Source: Bacteroidota bacterium
GTDB lineage: Bacteria > Bacteroidota > Ignavibacteria > Ignavibacteriales > Ignavibacteriaceae
DNA length: 53,057 bases
Reading direction: 5' to 3'
Assembly: GCA_021813585.1 (NCBI GenBank)
Contig: JAKAJV010000111.1
Span: 1 to 53,057 of the forward strand
Both the position numbers and the translations under genes were made by a program. The notes beneath the pieces were generated by a model that saw only the letters and a list, made by a program, of their open reading frames with translations, did no database searches and had not been told where the DNA came from. Below are positions 7,561 to 16,163 of this stretch, one piece after another. Within the stretch, counting starts at the first letter, position 1, and each line of letters opens with the position of its first letter.

Positions 7561-8472
7561 TTAAAACAATCCTTCGATTGATAAATATCTTTCCCCGGTG
7601 TCGTAGTTAAAGGTTAATACTTTGCTGCCTTCGGGTATTTCTTCTAATTTCTTTGCAACAGCCGCAAGCGCAGCGCCGGAAGAAATTCCTATAAATAGTC
7701 CTTCTTCTGCGGCGGCGCGTTTGGCAAATTCAAACGCCTCATCTTTTTCAATCGTTATTGCGCCGTCCAGAATTGATGTATCCAGGTTGGTGGGGATGAA
7801 TCCTGCACCCAAGCCTTGCAGCGGGTGCGGACCGGGTTTGCCGCCGGAAATTACGGCAGATGCAGCAGGCTCAACCGCAAATACTTTTATAGCCGGGAAT
7901 TTTTTCTTCAATACTCTTGAAACGCCGGTAATATGCCCGCCCGTTCCAACGCCGGTAATTAAATAATCGAGTCCGCCCGGAAAATCCGAAAGTATTTCCT
8001 TCGCGGTAAAATCTATGTGGGCTTGAATATTTGCAGGATTATCGAACTGCTGGGGTATCCACGCATTTGAATTTCCGGCCGCTATTTGTTTCGCTTTTTC
8101 AATTGCGCCTTTCATTCCCAGCTCGCGAGGTGTAAGTTCAAACTTTGCACCGTATGCCGACATCAGCTTTCTTCTTTCAATCGACATAGACTCCGGCATA
8201 ACAAGGATTATCTCATAGCCTTTTACTGCGGCAACCATTGCAAGCCCAATCCCTGTATTGCCGGACGTAGGCTCAACTATAATACTGCCTTTTTTTAATA
8301 TGCCTTTTTTCTCGGCGTCTTCTATCATCGAGAGAGCTATTCTGTCTTTTATACTTCCGCCGGGATTAGCTTTCTCAAGCTTAATCCACACCTCGTGCCT
8401 GGTGCCGAACAGTTTATTTATTCTTACATGCGGTGTGTTTCCAATTGTCTCAAGGATATTGTTGAATTTCAT
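7561..8472 (-). CDS. cysK: Cysteine synthase (O-acetylserine sulfhydrylase)
   Basis: This PLP enzyme replaces the acetyl group of O-acetylserine with sulfide to make cysteine in the cytosol. The 303-residue protein shows the PLP lysine in GGSIKDR (Lys42), the substrate loop TSGNTG (69-74), the glycine-rich phosphate loop GTGGHITG (about 174) and the family ending [11 protein letters not shown]. The length is normal for CysK; a CysM variant is possible. It lies downstream of cysE on the same strand. Its ATG is only about 20 bases after a strong intrinsic terminator, so full-length mRNA must read through that terminator. A three-cysteine leader peptide lies just upstream, pointing to cysteine-responsive attenuation. 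Confidence 0.93.
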   Translation of the reverse strand: MKFNNILETIGNTPHVRINKLFGTRHEVWIKLEKANPGGSIKDRIALSMIEDAEKKGILKKGSIIVEPTSGNTGIGLAMVAAVKGYEIILVMPESMSIERRKLMSAYGAKFELTPRELGMKGAIEKAKQIAAGNSNAWIPQQFDNPANIQAHIDFTAKEILSDFPGGLDYLITGVGTGGHITGVSRVLKKKFPAIKVFAVEPAASAVISGGKPGPHPLQGLGAGFIPTNLDTSILDGAITIEKDEAFEFAKRAAAEEGLFIGISSGAALAAVAKKLEEIPEGSKVLTFNYDTGERYLSIEGLF

Positions 8473-8493
8473 TTTACATCTCCATAACGTTTA

Positions 8494-8531
8494 TTAAAAA
8501 TAAAAAAGCCCTTCGTTTATGGAAGGGCTTT
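8494..8531 (-). terminator. Intrinsic terminator in the cysK leader (candidate attenuator)
   Basis: On the minus strand the arms AAAGCCCTTC (8531-8522) and GAAGGGCTTT (8514-8505) flank a 7-base loop, followed by a U-rich tail TTTATTTTT down to 8494. It ends about 21 bases before the cysK ATG. That distance is too short for a separate promoter, so it most likely regulates read-through into cysK rather than merely ending cysE transcripts. Confidence 0.85.
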
Positions 8532-8555
8532 AATAAAAAAATTATTTAAAAAAGA

Positions 8556-8612
8556 TTAAGCAGCGTCATCCATCAAAAGAAATTTTAATATGTAACAACA
8601 ACATTTAAACAT
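8556..8612 (-). CDS. Poly-cysteine leader peptide of cysK (candidate attenuation peptide)
   Basis: On the minus strand an 18-codon open frame reads MFKCCCYILKFLLMDDAA and stops with TAA. It has three consecutive TGT cysteine codons at positions 4-6. It lies between cysE and cysK, 24 bases upstream of the terminator hairpin. The ribosome site is weak (GAAGATTAGGCA before ATG). The 13 bases 8614-8626 before the ATG can pair with 8548-8561 at the stop codon (with G-U pairs), making a hairpin that would enclose the reading frame. A second overlapping frame (MLLLHIKISFDG, 8604-8566) exists, and its AGG spacing (10) is not better. Poly-cysteine upstream frames that act as cysteine attenuators are known in mycobacteria; function here is inferred. 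Confidence 0.6.
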   Translation of the reverse strand: MFKCCCYILKFLLMDDAA

Positions 8613-8663
8613 TGCCTAATCTTCTTACGGTTATTAAACTCAATTTGCTTAATTGAAAGATAA

Positions 8664-8694
8664 ATTATAGAATTTTGGATGTCAAGTGTTTCAA
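8664..8694 (-). promoter_or_regulatory. Candidate promoter of the cysK leader transcript
   Basis: On the minus strand TTGAAA (8694-8689) and TATAAT (8669-8664) are 19 bases apart; a TTGACA also sits between them with only 10 bases to the TATAAT. The start point would fall near 8657, giving a leader of about 45 bases before the poly-cysteine frame. Confidence 0.4.
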
Positions 8695-8741
8695 GTCATC
8701 CGGCGCAATAGGAAGCAGAGGATTATTTTTATTCAAGATAA

Positions 8742-9605
8742 TCAGATGACAAACTCCATCGTGTTAAAATAATTTTCATTCGACCGGACTTTTACCTCTA
8801 TTTTGCTGTAGACTACTGAGTTCGGCGGAACGCTTTGCGTAACCCATGCGTTGCCCCCGATGATGCTGTTCTTACCGATAACGGTTGAGCCGCCGAGAAT
8901 AACAGCCTGGGAATAAATTATCACGTCATCTTGAATTGTAGGATGCCGCTTAGTGTTCGACAGAGATTTATCAACGCTGAGCGCTCCTAGAGTAACGCCC
9001 TGATAAATTTTTACATTCCTGCCTATCCTGGTTGTCTCGCCGATAACAATGCCGGTGCCGTGGTCTATAAAAAACGGAGAATCAATCTCTGCGCCGGGAT
9101 GGATATCAATTCCTGTAATCTGGTGCGCATGCTCGGTTAATATACGGGGGATGATCGGGATTTCAAGCTTATAAAGCTCATGCGCAAGGCGGTATATAAA
9201 AATTGCCATAAAGCCCGGGTAGGCCAATATTACCTCGTCGATGCTTTCCGCTGCGGGGTCGCCGCGGTAAATTGCGTCGGCATCTTCCCAGAGCATATCG
9301 TGCACTTTAGGAATGGTTGAAATAAAACTCGCAGCTTTGCTCTCAATTTCCCGCTCGCTCTTGCCGTTTATAATTTTTAAAAGAGAAATAACATTTCTCT
9401 CAAGCAGTTGAAGCTTAGCCAGAACATCTTCCTGCGAATAATAAATCTTGTTCGAAAAGTGAGGGAATAAAAAATCTATCAATTCATCCAGCAGATCAAT
9501 TGATTCTTTCTTTAGAGAAGCATTGCACGAATGAAGCTCTCTTTTATCCAGAAGCTTTGCAGCAAATTCCAAATTTGTTTTGCTGTTTTCAATTTTTGCA
9601 GTCAT
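8742..9605 (-). CDS. cysE: Serine O-acetyltransferase
   Basis: This enzyme acetylates serine with acetyl-CoA to give O-acetylserine, the substrate of CysK. The 287-residue protein has an alpha-helical N-terminal half and a left-handed beta-helix made of hexapeptide repeats (GIDIHPGAEID, DHGTGIVIGETT, IYQGVTLGAL, VILGGSTVIGKN). The long N-terminus resembles the EpsC-like serine acetyltransferases. I choose the ATG at 9605. A GTG at 9695 would add 30 residues that do not resemble the family. It lies 96 bases downstream of prfC and upstream of the cysK leader, so cysE and cysK form a two-step cysteine module separated by a regulatory leader. Confidence 0.88.
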   Translation of the reverse strand: MTAKIENSKTNLEFAAKLLDKRELHSCNASLKKESIDLLDELIDFLFPHFSNKIYYSQEDVLAKLQLLERNVISLLKIINGKSEREIESKAASFISTIPKVHDMLWEDADAIYRGDPAAESIDEVILAYPGFMAIFIYRLAHELYKLEIPIIPRILTEHAHQITGIDIHPGAEIDSPFFIDHGTGIVIGETTRIGRNVKIYQGVTLGALSVDKSLSNTKRHPTIQDDVIIYSQAVILGGSTVIGKNSIIGGNAWVTQSVPPNSVVYSKIEVKVRSNENYFNTMEFVI

Positions 9606-9701
9606 AGCGAAGCCTAATAGTCGTTGTTCTAAAAATGTTTTAATACCTAAATTAAATCTAATAAAATTCCGGCAAACAAAATTTGATGAGTACACGACAT
9701 A

Positions 9702-11324
9702 TTAAGTCCCGAATTTTTTAGCCTCTAAAAGTTCCTCTTCAAAAGGAATATCCGACAGTTCGATCTTCGGATATTTCTCTTTGAAATAATTTAGAGACCA
9801 TTCGCTGGTAAGCAATATTACTGTTCTATCCGAAGAATCGGTTGCGAGCGAAGCGCCGGCAGGAAGGACGATGCTGCTCAGCTGCTCGTCATCGGTTTTC
9901 GGCGAAATCCAGCGCAGCACTTTCCAGTTGGTCTGTTCCAGCCTAGATTCTGCGCCGTACTCGCTTTCCAGTCTGTACTGAACAACTTCGAACTGCAAGG
10001 GGCCGACAGCTCCCAGCAGAGGAATACGCTGGGCAGAATTCTTAATATAAAATGCCTGAATTACTCCTTCCTGCAAAAGCTGGTCAAGTCCGTCTCTAAA
10101 TTTTTTATAATTGGAAGGATTCGGATTTATCATAAAGACGAAATGCTCGGGTGCAAATTTGGGTATCTCGTTGTACTCTATCGAAGGATTTTCCGTAATT
10201 GTATCGCCAATTCCGAAATTAGAATTTCCAACAAACCCGATTATATCCCCCGGGTAGGCTTCATCGATTGTTTCTCTTTCCTGCCCGAAGAGCTTTTGTG
10301 AATTCGACAACCGGATTTTCTTGCCGCTGGCGGTATGCACGGCCTGCATATCTCTTTCGAACTTGCCGGAACAAATTCTAAGGAAGGCAATCCTGTCGCG
10401 GTGCTTGGGGTCCATGTTCGCCTGAATTTTGAAAATGAATCCGGAAAAGATTTCGTGCTCGGGTTTTATTATCCCTATCGAGCTGTTTCTAGGGGCAGGC
10501 TGCACGGCATATTTAAGAAAGCCGTCTAGTAGAAGCTGAACGCCGAAATTGTTCATAGCGCTCCCGAAGAATACCGGAGTTAGTTTTCCTTCAATAACCG
10601 AATCGGCGTTGAATTGTTCACCGGCGGTATCCAGCATTTCCAGCTCTTCAATCAGCTTGTCGTAATTATTGCCGCTTAATTTTTCCTTTACAATCGGATC
10701 GGAAATATTCATAACCGAGACAGGCGCTTTGTAAACGCCGCCTGTAGTTTTTTCAAAAAGATGGATTTGGTTTTCAAGCCTGTCGAAAACTCCTTTAAAA
10801 TCTATTCCTGTACCTAAAGGATAATTCATCGGGTAGGCGCCTATACCGAGAACGCTCTCAATTTCATCTATCAAAGCGAGAGGCTCAAGGGTGGGCCGGT
10901 CTAGTTTATTAATAAAAGTGAATATCGGAATCATTCTTTTGCGGCAGACTTCGAACAGCTTTCTGGTCTGGGCTTCGATGCCTTTAGCCGCGTCTATAAC
11001 CATTACAACCGCATCCACGGCCGTTAAAACCCTATAGGTATCTTCGGAAAAATCCTCGTGGCCGGGAGTGTCTAGTAAATTTATTTTGTAATCCCTATAA
11101 TCGAATTGAAGAACAGTTGAGCTGATTGAGATGCCTCGTTTCTTTTCAAGCTCCATCCAGTCGGAAGTTGAGGATCGCTGATTTTTTCTTGCGGTTACCG
11201 AGCCGGCAAGCTGAACCGCGCCGCCGTATAAAAGGAATTTTTCCGTAAGGGTTGTCTTACCGGCATCCGGGTGAGATATTATTGCGAACGTCCGCCTTCT
11301 GTTTATTTCTTTTAAATTGCTCAT
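9702..11324 (-). CDS. prfC: Peptide chain release factor 3
   Basis: This GTPase recycles RF1/RF2 from the ribosome after termination. The 540-residue protein has the RF3-type P-loop SHPDAGKTT (17-25), switch II DTPGHEDF, NKLD and an EF-G-like domain arrangement, including the SGxxFKIQANMDPKHRDR segment typical of RF3. The length matches the family. The ATG at 11324 is followed at once by the conserved RRRTFAIISHPD start. It faces away from hpnC across a 246-base spacer. Confidence 0.95.
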   Translation of the reverse strand: MSNLKEINRRRTFAIISHPDAGKTTLTEKFLLYGGAVQLAGSVTARKNQRSSTSDWMELEKKRGISISSTVLQFDYRDYKINLLDTPGHEDFSEDTYRVLTAVDAVVMVIDAAKGIEAQTRKLFEVCRKRMIPIFTFINKLDRPTLEPLALIDEIESVLGIGAYPMNYPLGTGIDFKGVFDRLENQIHLFEKTTGGVYKAPVSVMNISDPIVKEKLSGNNYDKLIEELEMLDTAGEQFNADSVIEGKLTPVFFGSAMNNFGVQLLLDGFLKYAVQPAPRNSSIGIIKPEHEIFSGFIFKIQANMDPKHRDRIAFLRICSGKFERDMQAVHTASGKKIRLSNSQKLFGQERETIDEAYPGDIIGFVGNSNFGIGDTITENPSIEYNEIPKFAPEHFVFMINPNPSNYKKFRDGLDQLLQEGVIQAFYIKNSAQRIPLLGAVGPLQFEVVQYRLESEYGAESRLEQTNWKVLRWISPKTDDEQLSSIVLPAGASLATDSSDRTVILLTSEWSLNYFKEKYPKIELSDIPFEEELLEAKKFGT

Positions 11325-11570
11325 TAGTTAAGCTCGTAGTATTATTAAAAAATTATTCTAAAATTAAATTGGTTAAAAAATGGAAGTCCGCTTGGTCCTA
11401 GTAAAAGAACTCGTTAACGAGATAGGGCAGTCGTTTCGATTCGAATGAATTTTGGATATTTAGTTTTAACATTAAAAAGTTGCAGCTAATTTATTTATTT
11501 TTGCGGCAGAAATTTAAGCAATTGGAAATAATTTACCAAAACTTAAGAAGTAAGATTTTATATAAGTCAC

Positions 11571-12458
11571 ATGCATCGTCCGGTGGAAGCGGAAGTATTA
11601 AATAATGAATTCGATAAAAGCGAGCTGGAAAAAGCCTACAAGGATGCGCTTGTATACGCAAAGACGCACTATGAAAATTTTCCGGTCGTTTCATTTTTAG
11701 TTCCGAAACATTTAAGAAAGCATGTTGCGATAATATACTGGTTTGCCCGTACGGCGGACGACATTGCGGACGAAGGACACATAGCTTATAAAGAAAGATT
11801 GGAAAAGCTTGATCATTTTGAAAGCAGGTTGAATGAACTCCTAAAAGGAAATTTTATAAACCGGTTTGAGCTTGCTCTTTTTTCCACCATAAAGGAGCGG
11901 CAGCTTACGGCACGGTTATTTTTTAATTTGTTAAAAGCTTTCAAGCAGGATTTAACAAAAAAACGGTACAGTACCTTCGGCCAGCTTTTAGAGTATTGCG
12001 ATAACTCTGCAAATCCTGTCGGCAGGCTAATTCTTGAATTGAGCGGTATAAGGGATGGAAAGGCATTTTATTTGTCGGATAAGATATGCACCGCTCTTCA
12101 GCTAACAAATTTTTGGCAGGATACTACGATTGACTTTAAGAAAGACAGAGTTTATTACCCGGCAGAAGATATGCGGAAATTCGGAGTCGAAGAAAAATCA
12201 TTTGAGTTAAAGGAAAATAATCTTAATTTTAAAGAGCTGGTAAGGTATAATGTTGAACGAACTTTCAAATTATTTGAGGAAGGAAAGGGTTTAATAGGTT
12301 ACCTGAGCGGAAAATTAAAGTATGAAATCAAATGGACTATTTTAGGCGGCGAAGAAGTGTTAAGAAAAATTGAAAAAAATGATTACAATGTTCTTCGCGC
12401 CCGTCCCTCACTAAGCAAAAAAGATTTCTCAATTTTATTTTTAAAATCATTCTTTTAA
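11571..12458 (+). CDS. hpnC: Hydroxysqualene synthase (squalene synthase HpnC)
   Basis: In the HpnCDE route this trans-prenyltransferase-like enzyme converts presqualene diphosphate to hydroxysqualene. The 295-residue protein has both aspartate-rich regions: DDIADE in ARTADDIADEG, and QDTTIDFKKDR in NFWQDTTIDFKKDRVYYP. HpnC and HpnD are paralogues and the order C-D-E is the usual one. Its stop is two bases from the hpnD ATG. The start at 11571 is the first ATG after an AT-rich leader; no clear ribosome site is visible. Confidence 0.85.
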   Translation: MHRPVEAEVLNNEFDKSELEKAYKDALVYAKTHYENFPVVSFLVPKHLRKHVAIIYWFARTADDIADEGHIAYKERLEKLDHFESRLNELLKGNFINRFELALFSTIKERQLTARLFFNLLKAFKQDLTKKRYSTFGQLLEYCDNSANPVGRLILELSGIRDGKAFYLSDKICTALQLTNFWQDTTIDFKKDRVYYPAEDMRKFGVEEKSFELKENNLNFKELVRYNVERTFKLFEEGKGLIGYLSGKLKYEIKWTILGGEEVLRKIEKNDYNVLRARPSLSKKDFSILFLKSFF

Positions 12459-12460
12459 CT

Positions 12461-13303
12461 ATGTCGGATTCTGCAAAGGAAATAGCAAAGAACAGCAAGA
12501 GCAGCTTTTATTACGCTTTTAATCTACTTCCGGTTGAAAAGCGCGATGCTATGAATACCGTGTATGCGTTCTGCAGACAGAGCGATGATATTGTAGACAA
12601 GGAAAATGAAACTGATGATTTGAAGTATGAGAAGCTTCATAAGTGGACTGTTGAGCTTGATAAAGCATTAAGGGGACATTCGGAATATGCGTTATTAAAT
12701 AAGCTCGGCAAAACTATCCGGCAGTTTAATATTCCTATCGATCCTTTCTTCGAGCTGTTAAAAGGAATGGAAATGGATTTGCAGGTAAAAAGATATTTAA
12801 CATTCGATGATCTTAAGCTATACTGTTACCGGGTAGCTTCTACAGTCGGTTTAATGTGTATAGAAATTTTCGGGTATAAGCATAAATCGACGAAGGACTT
12901 TGCGGTAAATCTGGGTATAGCGCTGCAGCTTACAAATATTTTGCGCGATGTTAAGAAGGATGCGCTTAACGGAAGGGTCTATCTTCCCCAGGAGGACCTT
13001 GCCTCTTTCAAATATTCCGATTCAGACATTGCAAATCTAAATTATAATGAAGAGTTCCGCCGTCTAATGCAGTTTGAAACCGGGCGTGCGGAAAATTATT
13101 TTAGGCTTGCAACTATGGACCTTAACTTGGACGATAAGTATTCTATGTTTGCCGCCCGCGCAATGCAGCATATTTATCATAAGCTTCTTGAAAAAATAAT
13201 TGACGCTGACTATAATGTGTTTAACGAAAATATCAGGGTTTCGAAAATTGAAAAAGTGGGAATTGCTGTCGGCGTATGGGCTAAATATAGTCTTGTTTAT
13301 TAA
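12461..13303 (+). CDS. hpnD: Presqualene diphosphate synthase (HpnD)
   Basis: This enzyme joins two farnesyl diphosphates head to head to presqualene diphosphate. The 280-residue protein has the first aspartate motif CRQSDDIVDKE and the second DVKKDALNGRVYLPQED, with the YAFCRQSDD context of the phytoene/squalene synthase family. The stop overlaps the hpnE start by one base (TAATG), indicating tight translational coupling. A diapophytoene synthase (CrtM-like) is the main alternative, but the flanking hpnC and hpnE favour HpnD. Confidence 0.86.
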   Translation: MSDSAKEIAKNSKSSFYYAFNLLPVEKRDAMNTVYAFCRQSDDIVDKENETDDLKYEKLHKWTVELDKALRGHSEYALLNKLGKTIRQFNIPIDPFFELLKGMEMDLQVKRYLTFDDLKLYCYRVASTVGLMCIEIFGYKHKSTKDFAVNLGIALQLTNILRDVKKDALNGRVYLPQEDLASFKYSDSDIANLNYNEEFRRLMQFETGRAENYFRLATMDLNLDDKYSMFAARAMQHIYHKLLEKIIDADYNVFNENIRVSKIEKVGIAVGVWAKYSLVY

Positions 13304-14610
13304 TGGCTAAATGCATTGTCATCGGCGGCGGTTTTGCAGGGCTAGCCTCCGCCGCATATCTAACCAAAGCAGGTATCAAAGTCGAACTGCTCGAGTCTTC
13401 ACCCAAGCTTGGCGGGAGAGCATATTCATTTAAGGACGAATCATCCGGAAGCATTATTGATAACGGCCAGCATATAATGATGGGCTGTTATACAGAAACG
13501 CTGGACTTTATGAAGCTTATCGGCGCCGGAGACAACCTTCTTTATCAGGACAAATTAAAAATAAACTTTGTAAAGGAAGGTTTCAAAGTACTTGCGCTCA
13601 ATGCATCTCGCCTGCCGTATCCGTTTAATCTTATCACCGGGTTGTTAAACTACAAAGCCATTTCTCCAAAAGAAAGAATATCCCTTTTAAAATTTTTTTT
13701 GAAGCTCCCTTTCCAAAAAGTAAATGAAATAAAAAAACTAACCGTAAGGGAATTTCTTTTAAAAGAAAATCAGAGTGAAAATGCTATTGAGGCATTCTGG
13801 GCAATACTGGTTGTAGGCGCGTTAAATACCAGTATGGAAAAGGCATCGGCGGAAATATTTTTAAATATACTTAAGCGGATTTTTTTATCAGGTAATGCAG
13901 CATCGGCAATTGTTTTGCCGAAGTACGGTCTAAGCGAAACCTACTGCGTAAGCGCCGGTAAATTTATTGCTGAGGGCGGCGGAATAATAAATATGCCGGA
14001 AGGCGTTACCGGATTAATTTATGAAGGCATGCTGTTAAAAAAAATTATAACTGCTAAAAGAATTATCGATGATTTCGATTTTGTTATATCTGCCGTTCCT
14101 TTTTTTGCTGCCGAAAAAATCAAGAATTTTTCTTTAATTGTTCCGCATCCCGGCATGTCCTTTTCTCCTATTCTTTCTGTTCATGTTTGGCTGAAGGAAA
14201 ATAAATTTAAGGATGATTTTTACGGCTTGATAGGATCGGAGGTACACTGGATTTTTAATCGAGGCGATCATATAACATTGGTAATAAGCGATGCCGGCAG
14301 ATTTATTGATAAAGAGCGCGGCGAGATTTCTGAATTAGTAATAAATGAACTGCAAAAGTTCGCCGATATTAAAAAAGACGAGATAATATCAATAAAAATT
14401 ATAAAAGAAAAACGGGCAACATTTATTCCTACCAATGATATTAATGGAAAACGGCCCGGTACAAAAACAAACCTAAGTAATTTCTTTCTTGCCGGCGACT
14501 GGATTGATACCGGCTTACCTTCTACAATTGAAAGCGCGGTAAAAAGCGGGAGACTTGCTGCGGAAATGATTCTTAAAAATTTAATTGATTGTTATTCTGA
14601 TAGTGTTTAA
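13303..14610 (+). CDS. hpnE: Hydroxysqualene dehydroxylase (HpnE), FAD-dependent
   Basis: This protein reduces hydroxysqualene to squalene in the HpnCDE pathway. The 435-residue member of the amine-oxidase/phytoene-desaturase superfamily has an N-terminal dinucleotide fold (VIGGGFAGLASAAYL) followed by ESSPKLGGRA, and a C-terminal FAD segment (FFLAGDWIDTGLPSTIESAVKSGRLAA). It closes the three-gene operon. No squalene-hopene cyclase follows: the next gene is citrate synthase. The end use of squalene cannot be read from this window. Confidence 0.87.
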   Translation: MAKCIVIGGGFAGLASAAYLTKAGIKVELLESSPKLGGRAYSFKDESSGSIIDNGQHIMMGCYTETLDFMKLIGAGDNLLYQDKLKINFVKEGFKVLALNASRLPYPFNLITGLLNYKAISPKERISLLKFFLKLPFQKVNEIKKLTVREFLLKENQSENAIEAFWAILVVGALNTSMEKASAEIFLNILKRIFLSGNAASAIVLPKYGLSETYCVSAGKFIAEGGGIINMPEGVTGLIYEGMLLKKIITAKRIIDDFDFVISAVPFFAAEKIKNFSLIVPHPGMSFSPILSVHVWLKENKFKDDFYGLIGSEVHWIFNRGDHITLVISDAGRFIDKERGEISELVINELQKFADIKKDEIISIKIIKEKRATFIPTNDINGKRPGTKTNLSNFFLAGDWIDTGLPSTIESAVKSGRLAAEMILKNLIDCYSDSV

Positions 14611-14795
14611 ATTTTACGCACAAAACTTTAACAAAAAATTAAAGGAGGAAATATTCCACATAAAAATCCAAGCATTTTATTTTTGGACTTAAATTAATTA
14701 TCGGTTCAATTCCCCGATGAAGTGATAACTTATTTAAGTTAAAATTTATCTCTAATTAACTAATTATTTTTAAACAATAAGTCGTGGGGATAGAT

Positions 14796-16094
14796 ATGGA
14801 AAATGAAAAAATGACTCTCACAAAAACAGCAAAGCTGGTACTCCAGGAACAGGAGTATGAACTGCCAACATTTACCGGTTCCGAAGGCGAAGTCGGAATC
14901 GATATTTCCCAGTTAAGAAGTAAAACCGGAGCTATAACCGCAGACAGCGGTTACGGCAATACAGGATCGTGTCAGAGTGCGATTACATTTATAGACGGCG
15001 AAAAGGGTATTCTTCGTTATAGAGGTTATCCCATCGAAGAGTTAGCTGAAAAATCTAATTTTACCGAAGTAAGTTATCTGCTGATTTTCGGACACCTGCC
15101 GAATAAAAAAGAACTTGAGAAATTTCAGTTCGGGTTAACTCACCACAGTCTTATTCACGAAGATATGAAAAAATTCTACGAGGGCTTTCCTCCTACAGCT
15201 CACCCTATGGGAATTTTATCTTCAATGGTCAGCTCGCTGTCTGCATTTTATCCCGAAGCAGGATATAATGCCGATGTTGAGCTTAATATAATCAGGCTTT
15301 TATCCAAGCTAAAAACCATTGCAGCCTTCTCATACAAAAAATCAATCGGCCAGCCGTATGTATATCCTAGGAATGATTTAAGCTACAGCGCCGACATGCT
15401 TCATATGATGTTCGCAGTTCCTTCCGAAGTCTATGAAGTGCCGAAAGTTCTTGAAGAGGCATTGGATCTATTGTTAATTCTGCATGCAGACCACGAGCAA
15501 AACTGCAGTACATCTACTGTGCGTATGGTGGGCAGCAGCGAAGCGAATTTGTTTGCATCTATTTCCGCAGGCATTTGCGCCCTATGGGGCCCGCTGCACG
15601 GAGGCGCTAACCAGCAGGTTATTACTATGCTTGAAAAAATTAGAGACGACGGCGGAGATTATAAAAAATATATAAACCTGGCTAAGGATAAAGAATCCAA
15701 ATTTAAGCTTATGGGATTCGGCCACAGAGTTTATAAGAACTTCGACCCGCGCGCCAAGATTCTAAAAGCATCTGCCGACAAAGTGCTGGAGCAGTTGGGA
15801 GTAAAAGATCCTATGCTGGATATTGCTAAGAACCTTGAAGAAATTGCCTTGAAAGATCCTTTCTTTATCGAAAGGAAGCTGTACCCGAACGTTGATTTCT
15901 ACAGCGGAATTATTTACAGGGCAATGGGTATTCCTACAAATATGTTCACTGTTATGTTTGCTCTTGGCAGGCTGCCAGGGTGGATCGCTCAATGGAAAGA
16001 AATGAGAGAAACCCCAGGCGCTAGAATTTACAGGCCTAGACAAATTTATGTTGGTGAAACTACCCGTTCTTATGTTGCTCTTGAAAAAAGGTAA
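14796..16094 (+). CDS. gltA: Citrate synthase
   Basis: This enzyme condenses oxaloacetate and acetyl-CoA at the entry of the TCA cycle. The 432-residue protein has the catalytic histidines in GPLHGGANQ and GFGHRVYKNFDPRA and the aspartate in NVDFYSGI. The N-terminal beta-strand domain (SQLRSKTGAITADSGYGNTGSC) is typical of the hexameric, NADH-sensitive type. I place the start at ATG 14796; a GTG at 14784 in frame is possible. It is preceded by a long AT-rich leader and followed by a strong terminator, so it is likely a single-gene transcript. Confidence 0.95.
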   Translation: MENEKMTLTKTAKLVLQEQEYELPTFTGSEGEVGIDISQLRSKTGAITADSGYGNTGSCQSAITFIDGEKGILRYRGYPIEELAEKSNFTEVSYLLIFGHLPNKKELEKFQFGLTHHSLIHEDMKKFYEGFPPTAHPMGILSSMVSSLSAFYPEAGYNADVELNIIRLLSKLKTIAAFSYKKSIGQPYVYPRNDLSYSADMLHMMFAVPSEVYEVPKVLEEALDLLLILHADHEQNCSTSTVRMVGSSEANLFASISAGICALWGPLHGGANQQVITMLEKIRDDGGDYKKYINLAKDKESKFKLMGFGHRVYKNFDPRAKILKASADKVLEQLGVKDPMLDIAKNLEEIALKDPFFIERKLYPNVDFYSGIIYRAMGIPTNMFTVMFALGRLPGWIAQWKEMRETPGARIYRPRQIYVGETTRSYVALEKR

Positions 16095-16112
16095 AACAGA
16101 TTAGTAAATACC

Positions 16113-16150
16113 AAAGGCGTGCAATAAATTTATATTGCACGCCTTTTTAT
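16113..16150. terminator. Bidirectional intrinsic terminator between gltA and the HIT gene
   Basis: Arms GGCGTGCAATA and TATTGCACGCC with a 6-base loop are flanked by A-rich sequence on the left and T-rich on the right. It can end both the citrate synthase transcript (plus) and, less strongly, the convergent HIT operon (minus). Confidence 0.93.
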
Positions 16151-16163
16151 TTTATTAAAGCTA

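Noticed and set aside
9606-9701. A second leader or attenuator before cysE
   Set aside because: There is no terminator hairpin and no cysteine-rich short frame in this 96-base gap.
11410-11421. CTCGTTAACGAG palindrome as an operator between prfC and hpnC
   Set aside because: It is a single 12-bp palindrome with no second copy or promoter alignment to support a regulator site.
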